A stretch of DNA of 64,000 nucleotides, from the NCBI GenBank assembly GCA_965203795.1, contig OZ241915.1, positions 1,736,001-1,800,000 on the forward strand, written 5' to 3'. The notes below the pieces were generated by a model. It ran no database searches. It saw nothing but the letters and a program-made list of their open reading frames with translations, and was not told the DNA's origin. Below, piece by piece: positions 52,772-61,893 of the stretch. This stretch comes from CBDBBY01 sp965203795 (GTDB lineage Bacteria; Pseudomonadota; Alphaproteobacteria; Rhodobacterales; Rhodobacteraceae). Each line of letters opens with the position of its first letter. The first letter of the stretch is position 1. A program made the translations under genes and the position numbers.

Positions 52772-53596
52772 ATGAAGCGGGTTTACACATGGGCGGCGAA
52801 GCCGGCGGAGCGCACGGTCACCGTCGCGGGTCTGCGGGCTCAGAAGAACAAGCGGAAGTGGACCCAGGTCACCGCGAACACCGCCGAAGAGGCGGCGGCG
52901 GCCGAAGAGGCCGGGTTCGACATGATCATTTGCAATTCGATGAACGCCGAGCAGGTCCGAGAGGGCTCGGCCACGCTGTTCCTTACCGCCTCGATGGGAA
53001 TTCCGGACTTCCCCACCGAGACCGACATAATGCGGGAGGCCTTCCGGGTGCTGGCCATCGGCGCGGACGCCGTGATGACCGCGAGGAGCTTCGACATGGT
53101 GCGGGCACTCGCCCGCGAAGACATACCGGTGATGGGCCATTTGGGGCTTGTTCCCCGCAAGTCCACTTGGACCGGCGGCTTGCGCGCGATCGGCGCAACC
53201 GGGACCGAGGCTTTCGAGCTCTACAAGAAATTCAAGCGCTTGGAGGATGCAGGCGGAACGCTGGTCGAAGCCGAAGTGATACCGGCGGCCGTCATGGCCG
53301 AAATCTCGAGGCGTTCGGGCCTGATCACGGTTTCGCTGGGCTCGGGCGACGGCGGCGATGTCGACTACCTGTTCATGGAGGACATTTGCGGCGATTCGGA
53401 GAACCCGCCTAGGCATGCCCGCGCCTTCGGCAATCTGAGGGCCCTGCGCGAACGGATGCGCGCCGAGCGCATCGCGGCGCTCCGCGCGTTCCGGGAGGCG
53501 GCGGCATCGGGCGAATTCCCGGGCGAAGCCGAATCGGTCAGCGCCGGTCCGGCGGAGGTAGCGCACCTTGTGCGGTTGATTGAAGGTTCCGACTGA
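52772..53596 (+). CDS. PanB-like protein (ketopantoate hydroxymethyltransferase superfamily)
   Basis: A 274-residue PEP-mutase/PanB-type TIM barrel. VMGHLGLVPRKSTWTGG, EAFELYKKFKRLEDAG and EAEVIPAAVMAEI follow the PanB order, including the glutamate before the V-P motif. However, the metal ligands of PanB appear changed: its VGDS loop reads ICNS, the second Asp region reads LTASMGIPDF and the third reads AVMTARS. It is thus unlikely to make pantoate and probably has a catabolic role, perhaps a retro-aldol cleavage. ATG at 52772 with GAGGAG. Last gene of the TRAP operon. Confidence 0.8.
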   Translation: MKRVYTWAAKPAERTVTVAGLRAQKNKRKWTQVTANTAEEAAAAEEAGFDMIICNSMNAEQVREGSATLFLTASMGIPDFPTETDIMREAFRVLAIGADAVMTARSFDMVRALAREDIPVMGHLGLVPRKSTWTGGLRAIGATGTEAFELYKKFKRLEDAGGTLVEAEVIPAAVMAEISRRSGLITVSLGSGDGGDVDYLFMEDICGDSENPPRHARAFGNLRALRERMRAERIAALRAFREAAASGEFPGEAESVSAGPAEVAHLVRLIEGSD

Positions 53597-53885
53597 CCGT
53601 TCGCCTGCCGTCCGCCTGCGGAAGAGCACCCTTCCCTACCCGCAGCATGCATTGGCAGCCGCCGCGGCTCATTGCTCCTCATCCGGTTCTGCCGGACCAG
53701 GATGCCCCGTCGAACCCACGCCGCATCGCCACCTTCCGCGTCCTCGGCCCGCACCGCGGCAGACGCTGCGCTTGCGGGTTACCCTCTTCAATCCAAATGC
53801 TTCCGTTGTCTTTCAACTTGCCAGCGGTTGCGTTGAAAACGGTTCGGTCGCCCCACGCCCCGCAGCGCAATGCGGAACGCCAACA
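53597..53885. other. Gene-free gap before the AAA ATPase
   Basis: 289 bp with no gene, tRNA or clear repeat seen. Base composition becomes less GC-rich toward its right end, fitting a border of acquired DNA. Confidence 0.4.
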
Positions 53886-55133
53886 ATGCTCAAACCCAAT
53901 CACGGCGAAATGAACGGAATGACATCGCAAAGCGCCGCGCTGCCGCGCATCGAACAGCTGATGGTGCGGAATTTCCGAGCCTTGCGAAATGTCGGGATCA
54001 CGCAACTGACTCCGATGGCGGTGCTCCTCGGCCCTAACGGCAGCGGCAAATCCACTGTGTTCGACGTGTTCGCGTTTCTTGCTGAGTGCTTTTTGTCCGG
54101 CCTTCGGCCCGCTTGGAACCGGCGCGGCGGGGCGAAGGAGCTCAAGACCCGCGATGCTGAAGGACCGGTCACCATCGAGTTGGCGTACAGAGAAGAACCG
54201 GGAACGCCGCGCATCACCTATCATCTTGAGTTGGATGAATGCGACGGGAAACCGTCGGTCGTCCATGAGTGGTTGCGATGGAAACGGGGCAGCGGCGGCG
54301 CGCCATTCCAATTTCTGGAGTACCGGAACGGCGAAGGCCAAGCGGTCGGCGGAAACAAACCCGGCGTGGGAGGCAAGAAGAAAGCAATCCCTCTCAGATC
54401 ACCCGATCTCTTGGCGGTCGGCGCGCTCGGGCAGCTCCGGGATCATCCGCGTGTGGCGGCACTTCGCGATTTCATCATGGGCTGGCATATGTCCCGTCTG
54501 TCGGCCGGCAGCGCGCACGGCCGGACGGAAGCGGGTCCGAAGGCGCATTTGAGCGCAAGCGGCGATAACCTCGCCAACGTCATCCAGCATCTGAGCGAAA
54601 GCCACCCGGACCGGTTTGATCGAATCTTCGAAGTTTTGCGTCGGCGCGTGCCGCGAATTGAGCGCGTGCTGGCCGAAAAATTTCCTGACGGTCGGCTGCA
54701 GCTGCAAATCAAGGACGCTCCGTTCAGCCGCCCGGTTTCCGGACGCTTCGCTTCCGACGGCACGCTGAAGATGCTGGCCTATCTGGCATTGCTGCATGAC
54801 CCGAAACCACCGCCATTCATCGGCATCGAGGAGCCGGAAAACTTCCTGCATCCACGCTTGCTTCACGAGCTGGCGGAAGAATTCGCGGCGGCCAGCGAGC
54901 GCACGCAGCTCCTTGTCGCCACCCATTCGCCGTTCTTCCTGAACGCGCTGAAGCCGGAACAGGCGCATGTCCTCTGGCGGGACCAAAAGGGGCACACGCA
55001 TGCGCGGCGAGTCGCCGACGTTGATCGTGTGCCGGATTTCATGGAGACTGGCGCGCTGCTCGGCGATCTCTGGATGGAAGGCTATTTCAATGTTGGCGAC
55101 CCGCTGACCCGGCATGGCGCGGAACGCCGGTGA
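53886..55133 (+). CDS. AAA-type ATPase (AAA_21, OLD/RloA-like)
   Basis: Predicted SMC/OLD-type ATPase of about 415 aa. Walker A is LLGPNGSGKST near residue 47, after IEQLMVRNFRALRNV. The signature-like segment is GRFASDGTLKMLAYLALL, Walker B is FIGIEEPENFLHP, and the D/H loops are QLLVATHSPFF. No nuclease or TOPRIM domain is fused. Members of this type pair with a small effector gene in anti-phage modules, and a DUF4276 remnant does follow. Start choice is uncertain: ATGs at 53886, 53910 and 53919 are in frame with weak sites. Confidence 0.82.
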   Translation: MLKPNHGEMNGMTSQSAALPRIEQLMVRNFRALRNVGITQLTPMAVLLGPNGSGKSTVFDVFAFLAECFLSGLRPAWNRRGGAKELKTRDAEGPVTIELAYREEPGTPRITYHLELDECDGKPSVVHEWLRWKRGSGGAPFQFLEYRNGEGQAVGGNKPGVGGKKKAIPLRSPDLLAVGALGQLRDHPRVAALRDFIMGWHMSRLSAGSAHGRTEAGPKAHLSASGDNLANVIQHLSESHPDRFDRIFEVLRRRVPRIERVLAEKFPDGRLQLQIKDAPFSRPVSGRFASDGTLKMLAYLALLHDPKPPPFIGIEEPENFLHPRLLHELAEEFAAASERTQLLVATHSPFFLNALKPEQAHVLWRDQKGHTHARRVADVDRVPDFMETGALLGDLWMEGYFNVGDPLTRHGAERR

Positions 55134-55228
55134 CGGCAGCGCAGCGCTTGGAATTCCTGATCGAAGAGCCGTCGACGAAGTCTTGCAAGTCCTGTCAAGG
55201 ATTTGACGGCGGCACTCCGTTCCGCTAA
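55130..55228 (+). pseudogene. Truncated DUF4276 gene (first 32 codons)
   Basis: A GTG overlapping the ATPase stop (GTGA) starts a reading RLEFLIEEPSTKS that matches the usual DUF4276 N-terminus (LEFLVEEPS), but after about 17 residues the similarity ends and the frame stops at 55228. DUF4276 proteins are normally about 200 aa. It marks the loss of the ATPase's partner. Confidence 0.65.
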
Positions 55229-55323
55229 TCAGGAGGGCGAAACCCGGCATGTCGGAAATACCCGGCCGGTTTTTGAATGCGCGTGAATATTTCGATTTTT
55301 GAATGGGTTGAAGCGAACGGATC

Positions 55324-56091
55324 ATGGACCTTGCAAGCGCGTCAGCGGTCATCACCGGCGGCAATTCGGGCCTTGGAAGGGCTACGGCCGTCGAATTCGC
55401 GAAGGCGGGAGCCAGGGTAACGATCATCGATATCGACGACGGCGCGGGGCGGGAGGTCGCCGAGGACATCGGCGTCGAATTCGAGCATGTCGATATCACC
55501 GACGAGGAAGACCTCATTGAGGGTCTTTCCAACATTGCGTCCAACATGGGCGGGATTTCCGTTTGCGTGAACTGCGCCGGCGTCGCTGTAGGCGCAAGGA
55601 TATTCAGCCACGACGGCCCGCACGATTACGACGTCTTCAAGAAGGCGGTCGACGTGAACCTCAACGGCACCTTCAACGCGGTGCGGATCGCCGCCGCGAT
55701 CATGGCGAGGAACGCTCCCGACAGGGACGGCGAGCGGGGAGTCATCATCAATGTCGCGTCGATCGCGGCGCTTGAGGGACAGCGCGGGCAGTCGGCGTAC
55801 GCGGCCGCGAAGTCAGGCGTCGTCGGATTGACGCTTCCGCTGGCGCGGGACCTGTGCTCGTCGGGAATCCGCGTCAACACGATCGCGCCGGGGATTTTCG
55901 ACACCCGGATGCTGCAGAAGCTTCGGCCGCGGCTGCGCCGCAAGCTCGCGAGTGATGTCCTGTTTCCGAGGCGCCTGGGTCTGCCGGAGGAATTCGCGCG
56001 GCTGGCGCGCTTCCTTGTCGAATGCGCCTACATCAACGGCGAAACTGTCCGGATCGACGGCGGCCTGCGGCTTAGCCACGCCCACCTGTAA
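55324..56091 (+). CDS. SDR oxidoreductase (HSD17B10/3-hydroxyacyl-CoA type)
   Basis: Short-chain dehydrogenase of 255 aa. NAD-binding TGGNSGLGRATA, with Asp-38-type acidic residue in IIDIDD indicating NAD; NCAGVAVGARIF; catalytic NVASIAALEGQRGQSAYAAAKSG (Ser, Tyr, Lys); ending YINGETVRIDGGLRL. The pattern is that of type-10 17beta-HSD, i.e. 3-hydroxyacyl-CoA or 2-methyl-3-hydroxybutyryl-CoA dehydrogenase. It lies 75 bp upstream of edd on the same strand; a functional link is not evident. Confidence 0.86.
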   Translation: MDLASASAVITGGNSGLGRATAVEFAKAGARVTIIDIDDGAGREVAEDIGVEFEHVDITDEEDLIEGLSNIASNMGGISVCVNCAGVAVGARIFSHDGPHDYDVFKKAVDVNLNGTFNAVRIAAAIMARNAPDRDGERGVIINVASIAALEGQRGQSAYAAAKSGVVGLTLPLARDLCSSGIRVNTIAPGIFDTRMLQKLRPRLRRKLASDVLFPRRLGLPEEFARLARFLVECAYINGETVRIDGGLRLSHAHL

Positions 56092-56166
56092 ATCCAAACC
56101 GACCGTCTTCGTTTTGGCGGATCCGAACGATCCCTAAGCAGAATCATCCATCCGGAAGGCCTGCCG

Positions 56167-57969
56167 ATGCCAGTCAGCCCCGCAATTGAACGCATAACCG
56201 AACGCATTGCCCGGCGCAGCGCCGGCACCCGGGCGGAGTATTTGGAACGGATCCGGCGCACTGCTGGAGAGGGTCCCGCGAGGGCGCACACGTCCTGCGG
56301 GAACCAGGCTCACGCGTACGCGGCGGCGGGCTCCGACAAGGCCGAACTGGCAGCCGGGCGGGCGCCGAACATAGCGATCGTCACCGCCTACAACGACATG
56401 CTGTCGTCCCACCAGCCGTACGCGGCATTCCCCGACGTCATCAAGTCCGCGGCCCGCGCGGCGGGCGCAACGGCGCAGGTGGCCGGCGGCGTGCCCGCGA
56501 TGTGCGACGGCGTTACGCAGGGGCAGCCCGGAATGGAGCTGTCGCTGTTTTCGCGGGACGTGATCGCGCTGTCGGCCGCAGTTGCGCTCAGCCACAATAC
56601 GTTCGATGCCGCGGTTTACTTGGGCGTGTGCGACAAGATCGTTCCAGGGATGGCGATCACCGCGGCGACCTTCGGGCACCTCCCGGCGATCTTCCTGCCG
56701 TCCGGGCCGATGCCGTCGGGCCTTCCGAACGACCGGAAGGCGAAGGTCCGCCAGGACCACGCAGCCGGCAAGATCGGCAGGGACCAGCTCATGAAGGCCG
56801 AAATGGCCTCGTACCACGCTCCCGGAACCTGCACGTTCTACGGAACGGCCAACACCAACCAGATGCTGCTGGAATTCATGGGCATGCAGCTGCCGGGGGC
56901 ATCGTTCGTGAACCCCGGAACGCCGCTCCGGGAAGCGCTCACGGAAGAGGGAACCCGCAGGGCGGCGGCGATCACCGCGCTTGGCGACGACTACCGGCCC
57001 GCCGGGGAAATCCTGTGCGAAAAGGCCTTCGTCAACGGCATCGCCGGGCTGATGGCGACCGGCGGGTCGACCAATCTGGTCCTGCACCTGGTGGCGATGG
57101 CGCGCGCAGCGGGAATAATCCTCGACATCGCGGACTTTTCCGACCTGTCGGAAGCGGTTCCGCTGATGGCGAAAGTTTACCCGAACGGGCTGGCGGACGT
57201 GAACCACTTCCATGCCGCAGGCGGCCTGGCGTTCCTGTTCCGGGAAATGCTTGGTGCCGGACTGCTGCATGCCGATGTCGAAACCGTGGCTGGCCCGGGG
57301 CTGGAGCGGTACGCCGACGAGCCTGCGGTCCGCGACGGCACGCTCAAGTGGAAACCCGGCCCGCAGGCTTCCGAAAACGAGAAGATCCTCCGCCCGGCCT
57401 CGGATCCGTTCCTCGGGAGCGGCGGCCTTAGGCAGCTGGACGGCAATCTGGGACGGGCGGTCATGAAGGTTTCCGCGGTGAAGCCGGAGCACCAGGCCGT
57501 GGAGGCGCCCGCGCGCGTCTTCAGCGACCAGGACTCGGTCAAGGAGGCGTTCCGGAACGGCGAGCTCGACCGCGACTGCGTGGTCGTCGTGCGATTCCAG
57601 GGCCCGGCATCGAACGGAATGCCGGAGCTCCACGCGCTTACGCCAACTCTCTCCGTGCTGCTCGACCGGGGCCGCAAGGTGGCGCTTGTGACCGACGGGC
57701 GGATGTCGGGAGCGTCCGGGAAGGTGCCCGCGGCGATACACGTGTCCCCGGAAGCGGCGAAGGGCGGGCTGATCGGTAAGGTTCGCGATGGCGATCCGAT
57801 CAGGGTCGACGCGCTGCGCGGAACCTTGGATGTGCTGGCGGAAGGGGTCGATTCCAGGCCCGGCGTCGATCCGCCGGACAGGCCGGGCTACGGCTTGGGA
57901 CGGGAGCTTTTCGCCGCTTTCCGAAGCGGGGTCGGCACCGCCGAATCCGGGGCGTCGGCGATCGTTTGA
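56167..57969 (+). CDS. edd: Phosphogluconate dehydratase
   Basis: Fe-S dehydratase (IlvD/Edd family), 600 aa, converting 6-phosphogluconate to 2-keto-3-deoxy-6-phosphogluconate. Its length and the segments TAYNDMLSSHQPY, GGVPAMCDGVTQGQPGMELS, GVCDKIVPGM, and GTCTFYGTANTNQ are those of Edd rather than IlvD; cluster cysteines are in MCDG, GVCDK and GTCTF. GGAAGG precedes the ATG. It ends 19 bases from the convergent aglK gene. The eda aldolase and zwf are not in view. Confidence 0.95.
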   Translation: MPVSPAIERITERIARRSAGTRAEYLERIRRTAGEGPARAHTSCGNQAHAYAAAGSDKAELAAGRAPNIAIVTAYNDMLSSHQPYAAFPDVIKSAARAAGATAQVAGGVPAMCDGVTQGQPGMELSLFSRDVIALSAAVALSHNTFDAAVYLGVCDKIVPGMAITAATFGHLPAIFLPSGPMPSGLPNDRKAKVRQDHAAGKIGRDQLMKAEMASYHAPGTCTFYGTANTNQMLLEFMGMQLPGASFVNPGTPLREALTEEGTRRAAAITALGDDYRPAGEILCEKAFVNGIAGLMATGGSTNLVLHLVAMARAAGIILDIADFSDLSEAVPLMAKVYPNGLADVNHFHAAGGLAFLFREMLGAGLLHADVETVAGPGLERYADEPAVRDGTLKWKPGPQASENEKILRPASDPFLGSGGLRQLDGNLGRAVMKVSAVKPEHQAVEAPARVFSDQDSVKEAFRNGELDRDCVVVVRFQGPASNGMPELHALTPTLSVLLDRGRKVALVTDGRMSGASGKVPAAIHVSPEAAKGGLIGKVRDGDPIRVDALRGTLDVLAEGVDSRPGVDPPDRPGYGLGRELFAAFRSGVGTAESGASAIV

Positions 57970-57988
57970 TCCGTGCCTGCCCGAATCG

Positions 57989-59077
57989 TCAGGCGTTCTT
58001 CAGCAAAACCCCGTTCGAGAACAGGTGGACCTTCGACGGAGGAGCCTGCAAGCTGACGTCCTTGTGGGCGAGGCCGCCATGGATACCGGGCAGCTTCGCG
58101 ATGACGCCTTCCCGTTCCCCGCCGCGTTTCCGGAAGTACAGGATCGTCACTTCGCCCAAGGCCTCCGAGATGTCCACCGTGCCGGAAACGATCGGATCGC
58201 CCGACGTCAATTCCATGTCCTCCGGCCTTATGCCGACATTCACCTCAAGGCCCTTCGCGGAATCAGCGGTCTGCATGCTCGAGACCGCCGTCCCTCCGTG
58301 CTTCAGCCGAACGCGGGTCTCGGCGCCGGTTTCGACGATTTCGCCCGGCAGCAGATTCATCGCCGGCGATCCGATGAAGCGCGCCACGAATTCGTTGGCG
58401 GGGCGCTCGTAGAGCTCGAGCGGCGGGCCCACCTGCTCGATGTTGCCGGCGTTCAGCACCACGATCCGGGTCGCCAGCGTCATCGCCTCGACCTGGTCGT
58501 GGGTCACATACACCATCGTGGTTTCCGGCATGTTCTCCTTGAGCTGGGCGATCTCGATCCGGGTCGCGACCCTCAACGCCGCGTCAAGATTCGAAAGCGG
58601 CTCGTCGAACAGGAACACCTTCGGATCGCGCACGATCGCCCGGCCGATGGCAACCCTCTGCCTCTGGCCGCCGGAAAGCGCCTTGGGAAGCCGGTCGAGG
58701 TATTCGTCCAGCTGCAGAACCCGAGCGGCCCGCTCCACCGCCTCCCGGATCTCCTGCTTCGGCCGTTTCGCAATGTTCAGCGCGAACGCCATGTTGTCGC
58801 GGACGGTCATGTGCGGGTAGAGCGCGTATGACTGGAAGACCATCGCCACGCCGCGCTGCGCCGGCGGAACGTCGTTCACGAGCTGGTCCTCGATTTTCAT
58901 CGTGCCGCTCGTTATCCGCTCGAGTCCCGCGATCATGCGAAGCAGCGTCGACTTTCCGCAGCCGGACGGGCCGACGAAGACCACGAGCTCGCCCTTCTCG
59001 ATGTCGAGGTTGATGTTCCTCAGGACTTCAACGTCGCCGTAGGATTTCCCTACATTTTCCAGCGTTACCGCGGCCAT
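57989..59077 (-). CDS. aglK: Alpha-glucoside ABC transporter ATP-binding protein AglK (MalK/UgpC type)
   Basis: CUT1-family ATPase of 362 aa. Walker A GPSGCGKST, Q-loop MVFQSYALYPHMTV, signature LSGGQRQRV, Walker B FLFDEPLSNLDA, followed by the MalK-type C-terminal TOBE/regulatory domain (RPEDMEL near residue 285). AGGAGC precedes the ATG. It is the last gene of the aglE-F-G-A-K cluster, in the same order as the rhizobial alpha-glucoside operon. It would energise AglF/AglG. Confidence 0.92.
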   Translation of the reverse strand: MAAVTLENVGKSYGDVEVLRNINLDIEKGELVVFVGPSGCGKSTLLRMIAGLERITSGTMKIEDQLVNDVPPAQRGVAMVFQSYALYPHMTVRDNMAFALNIAKRPKQEIREAVERAARVLQLDEYLDRLPKALSGGQRQRVAIGRAIVRDPKVFLFDEPLSNLDAALRVATRIEIAQLKENMPETTMVYVTHDQVEAMTLATRIVVLNAGNIEQVGPPLELYERPANEFVARFIGSPAMNLLPGEIVETGAETRVRLKHGGTAVSSMQTADSAKGLEVNVGIRPEDMELTSGDPIVSGTVDISEALGEVTILYFRKRGGEREGVIAKLPGIHGGLAHKDVSLQAPPSKVHLFSNGVLLKNA

Positions 59078-59086
59078 GTTCCGCTC

Positions 59087-60742
59087 CTAACGATTGGTCG
59101 CAACCAGCGACTCCCATCCCGAAAGCTTGACGGCGCCGGCGCATTCCCGGCCGCTTCCCGGGCCGAACGCACGCTCCCAATCGCCATCCGGCATACGGAC
59201 CTCGACCGGGCCGTCGCTCAGGTTGAACGCGCAAAACAGAGTTCTGCCGCCGCGCCGCTCGAAGGCAAGCAGCGGGCCTTCGGACGATACGCCCGCCAGC
59301 GATCCGCTGCGCAACTCGGGAAATTCCCGCCTTAGAGCGATCGCGGCCTTGTAATGGTTCAGCAGCGAGCCCTCATCCGAAGCCTGTTCCGAAACGGACC
59401 GCGGGATATGATCGGCCGCAACAGGAAGCCAAGGCTTGCCGCCCGTGAAGCCGCCGTTGGGAAGCGCCGAATCCCATACCATCGGCGTCCGGCAGCCGTC
59501 CCTCCCCGTGAACTCGGGCCAGAATTCCTTCCCGTACGGGTCCTGCAGATCCTCGAATTTCAGCTCGGCCTCGCTCAGCCCGATCTCTTCGCCTTGGTAC
59601 ACGCAGGCCGATCCCCGCAGGCACATCAGCAGCGTGGCGAACAGCTTCGCCGAATTTCCGTCAAGCTCCCAGCGCGACGCATGCCGCATCACGTCGTGGT
59701 TCGAGAACGCCCAGGACGCCCATCCGTCCGGCGCGGCATCCGCGAATCTGCCGAGGGTCGCCGCGATGCCTTCGGCGGTAGGCCGCGGGCCGGACAGGAA
59801 CTCGAACGAATAGCACGTGTGGAGCAGCGAACCGCCGGCCGTGTACTCGCCCATGAGCTCAAGGCCGCGCTGCGCGTCGCCCACCTCGCCCATCGCCATC
59901 GTCGTGCCGTACCTGTCCATCACTTCCCGGAAACGGCGCAGAAAGCTGAGGTTCTCCGGACGGTTCTTGTCGTAGACATGCAGCTGGTGGTTGTACGGAT
60001 TCACGGCCGGCGCGATCAAGTCGTTCCGGTTGCTGGACGGGAGCGCGGGATTGGACCTGAGCTCGGCATCGCAAAAGTAGAAATTGATGGTGTCGAGGCG
60101 GAAGCCGTCCACCCCCAGCCCCAGCCAATACGCGACCGTATCCAGCACGGCGTTTTGCACTTCCGGGTTGTGGTAGTTCAGATCCGGCTGCGAGTTCAGG
60201 AAATTGTGCAGGTAGTACTGGCGCCGCACGCTGTCCCACGACCAAGCCGGGCCGCCGAACACCGAAAGCCAGTTGTTGGGCGGTAGCCCGTCGGGAGCGG
60301 GATCCGCCCAGACGTACCAGTCCGACTTGCCGTTGGACCGGGACGACCGGCTCTCCTTGAACCATTCATGCTTGTCGGAGGTGTGGCTCAGCGCAAGGTC
60401 GAGCAGCACCTTGAGGCCGAGTGCATGCGCTTCGCCGAGCAGGGACCTGAAGTCCTCCAAAGTGCCGAATTCGGGAGCGATGTCGCGGTAGTCCGAGACG
60501 TCGTACCCGAAATCCTTCATCGGCGACTTGAAGAACGGCGAAATCCAGATCGCGTCCACGCCCAGATCCGCGATGTAGCGCAGCCGCGACGCGATCCCGC
60601 GAAGGTCCCCTACCCCGTCGCCGTCGGAATCCTGATACGAGCGGGGATAGATCTGGTAGATGACCGCACCCCGCCACCAATCGCCGTCCGCGGATGAAGG
60701 GATCCGCGCCTCCCCGGCAGCGCTGTTCAAAATCCGGTCCAC
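59087..60742 (-). CDS. aglA: Alpha-glucosidase, GH13 (AglA)
   Basis: Cytoplasmic GH13 enzyme, 551 aa, hydrolysing imported alpha-glucosides such as sucrose, trehalose or maltose to glucose. GH13 motifs: DLALSHTSDKH (motif I), GFRLDTINF with nucleophile Asp (about 216), MAMGEVGD with acid/base Glu (about 284), and FSNHDVMR with the third Asp (about 347). QIYPRSYQDSDGDGVGDL is the oligo-1,6-glucosidase-type start. No signal peptide. The start is a GTG ending at 60742, with GAGG upstream. It lies 7 bases after aglG. Confidence 0.93.
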   Translation of the reverse strand: MDRILNSAAGEARIPSSADGDWWRGAVIYQIYPRSYQDSDGDGVGDLRGIASRLRYIADLGVDAIWISPFFKSPMKDFGYDVSDYRDIAPEFGTLEDFRSLLGEAHALGLKVLLDLALSHTSDKHEWFKESRSSRSNGKSDWYVWADPAPDGLPPNNWLSVFGGPAWSWDSVRRQYYLHNFLNSQPDLNYHNPEVQNAVLDTVAYWLGLGVDGFRLDTINFYFCDAELRSNPALPSSNRNDLIAPAVNPYNHQLHVYDKNRPENLSFLRRFREVMDRYGTTMAMGEVGDAQRGLELMGEYTAGGSLLHTCYSFEFLSGPRPTAEGIAATLGRFADAAPDGWASWAFSNHDVMRHASRWELDGNSAKLFATLLMCLRGSACVYQGEEIGLSEAELKFEDLQDPYGKEFWPEFTGRDGCRTPMVWDSALPNGGFTGGKPWLPVAADHIPRSVSEQASDEGSLLNHYKAAIALRREFPELRSGSLAGVSSEGPLLAFERRGGRTLFCAFNLSDGPVEVRMPDGDWERAFGPGSGRECAGAVKLSGWESLVATNR

Positions 60743-60749
60743 GCGCGCC

Positions 60750-61883
60750 TCACCCGCCCTTCACGGACCCCGCCAGCAAGCCGCGCACGAGGTATTTCTG
60801 CATGGTGAAGAAAACGAGGAGCGGAACCACGATGCTGACGAAGGCCGAAGCCGCCAGTATCTCCCAGTTTCCGCCGCGCGACCCGAGCAGCTCCCGCAGG
60901 CGCCCGGTCATGACAAGCTGCTGCTCGTTCACGCCGAGGAAGACCGTGGCGACCAGCAGATCGTTCCAGACCCAAAGGAACTGGAAGATCGCGAAGCTCG
61001 CGAGCGCCGGGAACGAAAGCGGAAGAACGATCTTCCGGAAGATCTCGAAATCCGTCGCGCCGTCGACCTTGGCGGACTCCATGACCTCCTTCGGAAGCCC
61101 GGCGATGTAGTTCCGCAGCAGATAGATCGCCAGCGGCAGCCCGAAACCGGTGTGCGCCAGCCATATGCCGAAGTAGCTTTTGCCCAAGCCGATCGTGTTG
61201 TGCAGGGTCAGCAAGGGGATGAGGGCAAGCTGAAGGGGAACGACCAGAAGGCCAACGACGGCGGCGATCAGGAGCGAGCGGCCCGGAAACTCCATCCAGG
61301 CAAGCGCGTACGCCGCGAAAGCGGCCACGAGGATCGGAATGATGGTCGCGGGAACGGTTACCGCCACCGTGTTGATGAACGACTGGCCCAGACCCTCCGA
61401 GAACAGGACCCTGTCGTAGTTTTCGAACGTGAAACGCGGCGGCTCCACGGTCGTCGCGAATATGCGGACCCCCCGGCTGCCGGAGAAGGGCTCCGGCGAC
61501 GTGATCCGGTAGTATCCGTCCTCGTCGACGGTCATCGTCCGGTCCTTGGACATTTCGCCGGTATCGCCGGGCGCGTATCTGGTCGGATCCCTTGAGGAGG
61601 TCCCGAACGCGAGAACCCGGCCGTCGCCTTCGAGGATCGACCCTTCGATCACGTAGAGGCCGCCGTCTTCGAACTGCGCGTCGGGCGGCGCCGAACGGAC
61701 GATCACGTTCTGTTCGGAGGGGAACAGCGTTCGCCACCAGCCGCTGGTGGTGATCTGGTCGCGATCCCTGAACGACGACACCAGGAGGCCGAAGGTAGGG
61801 ATCGTCCAAAGCAGGACGAGCGCTATGACCGAGAGGTTCACGGCCCACGTCAGGCCGGGGCGTTTTCCTGCAATGCTGTCCAT
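60750..61883 (-). CDS. aglG: Alpha-glucoside ABC transporter permease AglG
   Basis: CUT1 inner-membrane permease of 377 aa. Membrane helix near the N-terminus is followed by a long periplasmic loop (about residues 35-145), a feature of AglG, and then the core with the EAA motif (KVDGATDFEIFRKIVLPLSFP). The ending HFLV-type RGLLAGSVKG is standard for the MalG-type subunit. It starts 10 bases after aglF. Confidence 0.93.
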   Translation of the reverse strand: MDSIAGKRPGLTWAVNLSVIALVLLWTIPTFGLLVSSFRDRDQITTSGWWRTLFPSEQNVIVRSAPPDAQFEDGGLYVIEGSILEGDGRVLAFGTSSRDPTRYAPGDTGEMSKDRTMTVDEDGYYRITSPEPFSGSRGVRIFATTVEPPRFTFENYDRVLFSEGLGQSFINTVAVTVPATIIPILVAAFAAYALAWMEFPGRSLLIAAVVGLLVVPLQLALIPLLTLHNTIGLGKSYFGIWLAHTGFGLPLAIYLLRNYIAGLPKEVMESAKVDGATDFEIFRKIVLPLSFPALASFAIFQFLWVWNDLLVATVFLGVNEQQLVMTGRLRELLGSRGGNWEILAASAFVSIVVPLLVFFTMQKYLVRGLLAGSVKGG

Positions 61884-61893
61884 CTTCCAGGCC

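Noticed and set aside
56134..57741. A 535-codon minus-strand reading opposite edd
   Set aside because: No recognisable motif; the plus-strand Edd signature cysteines are complete.
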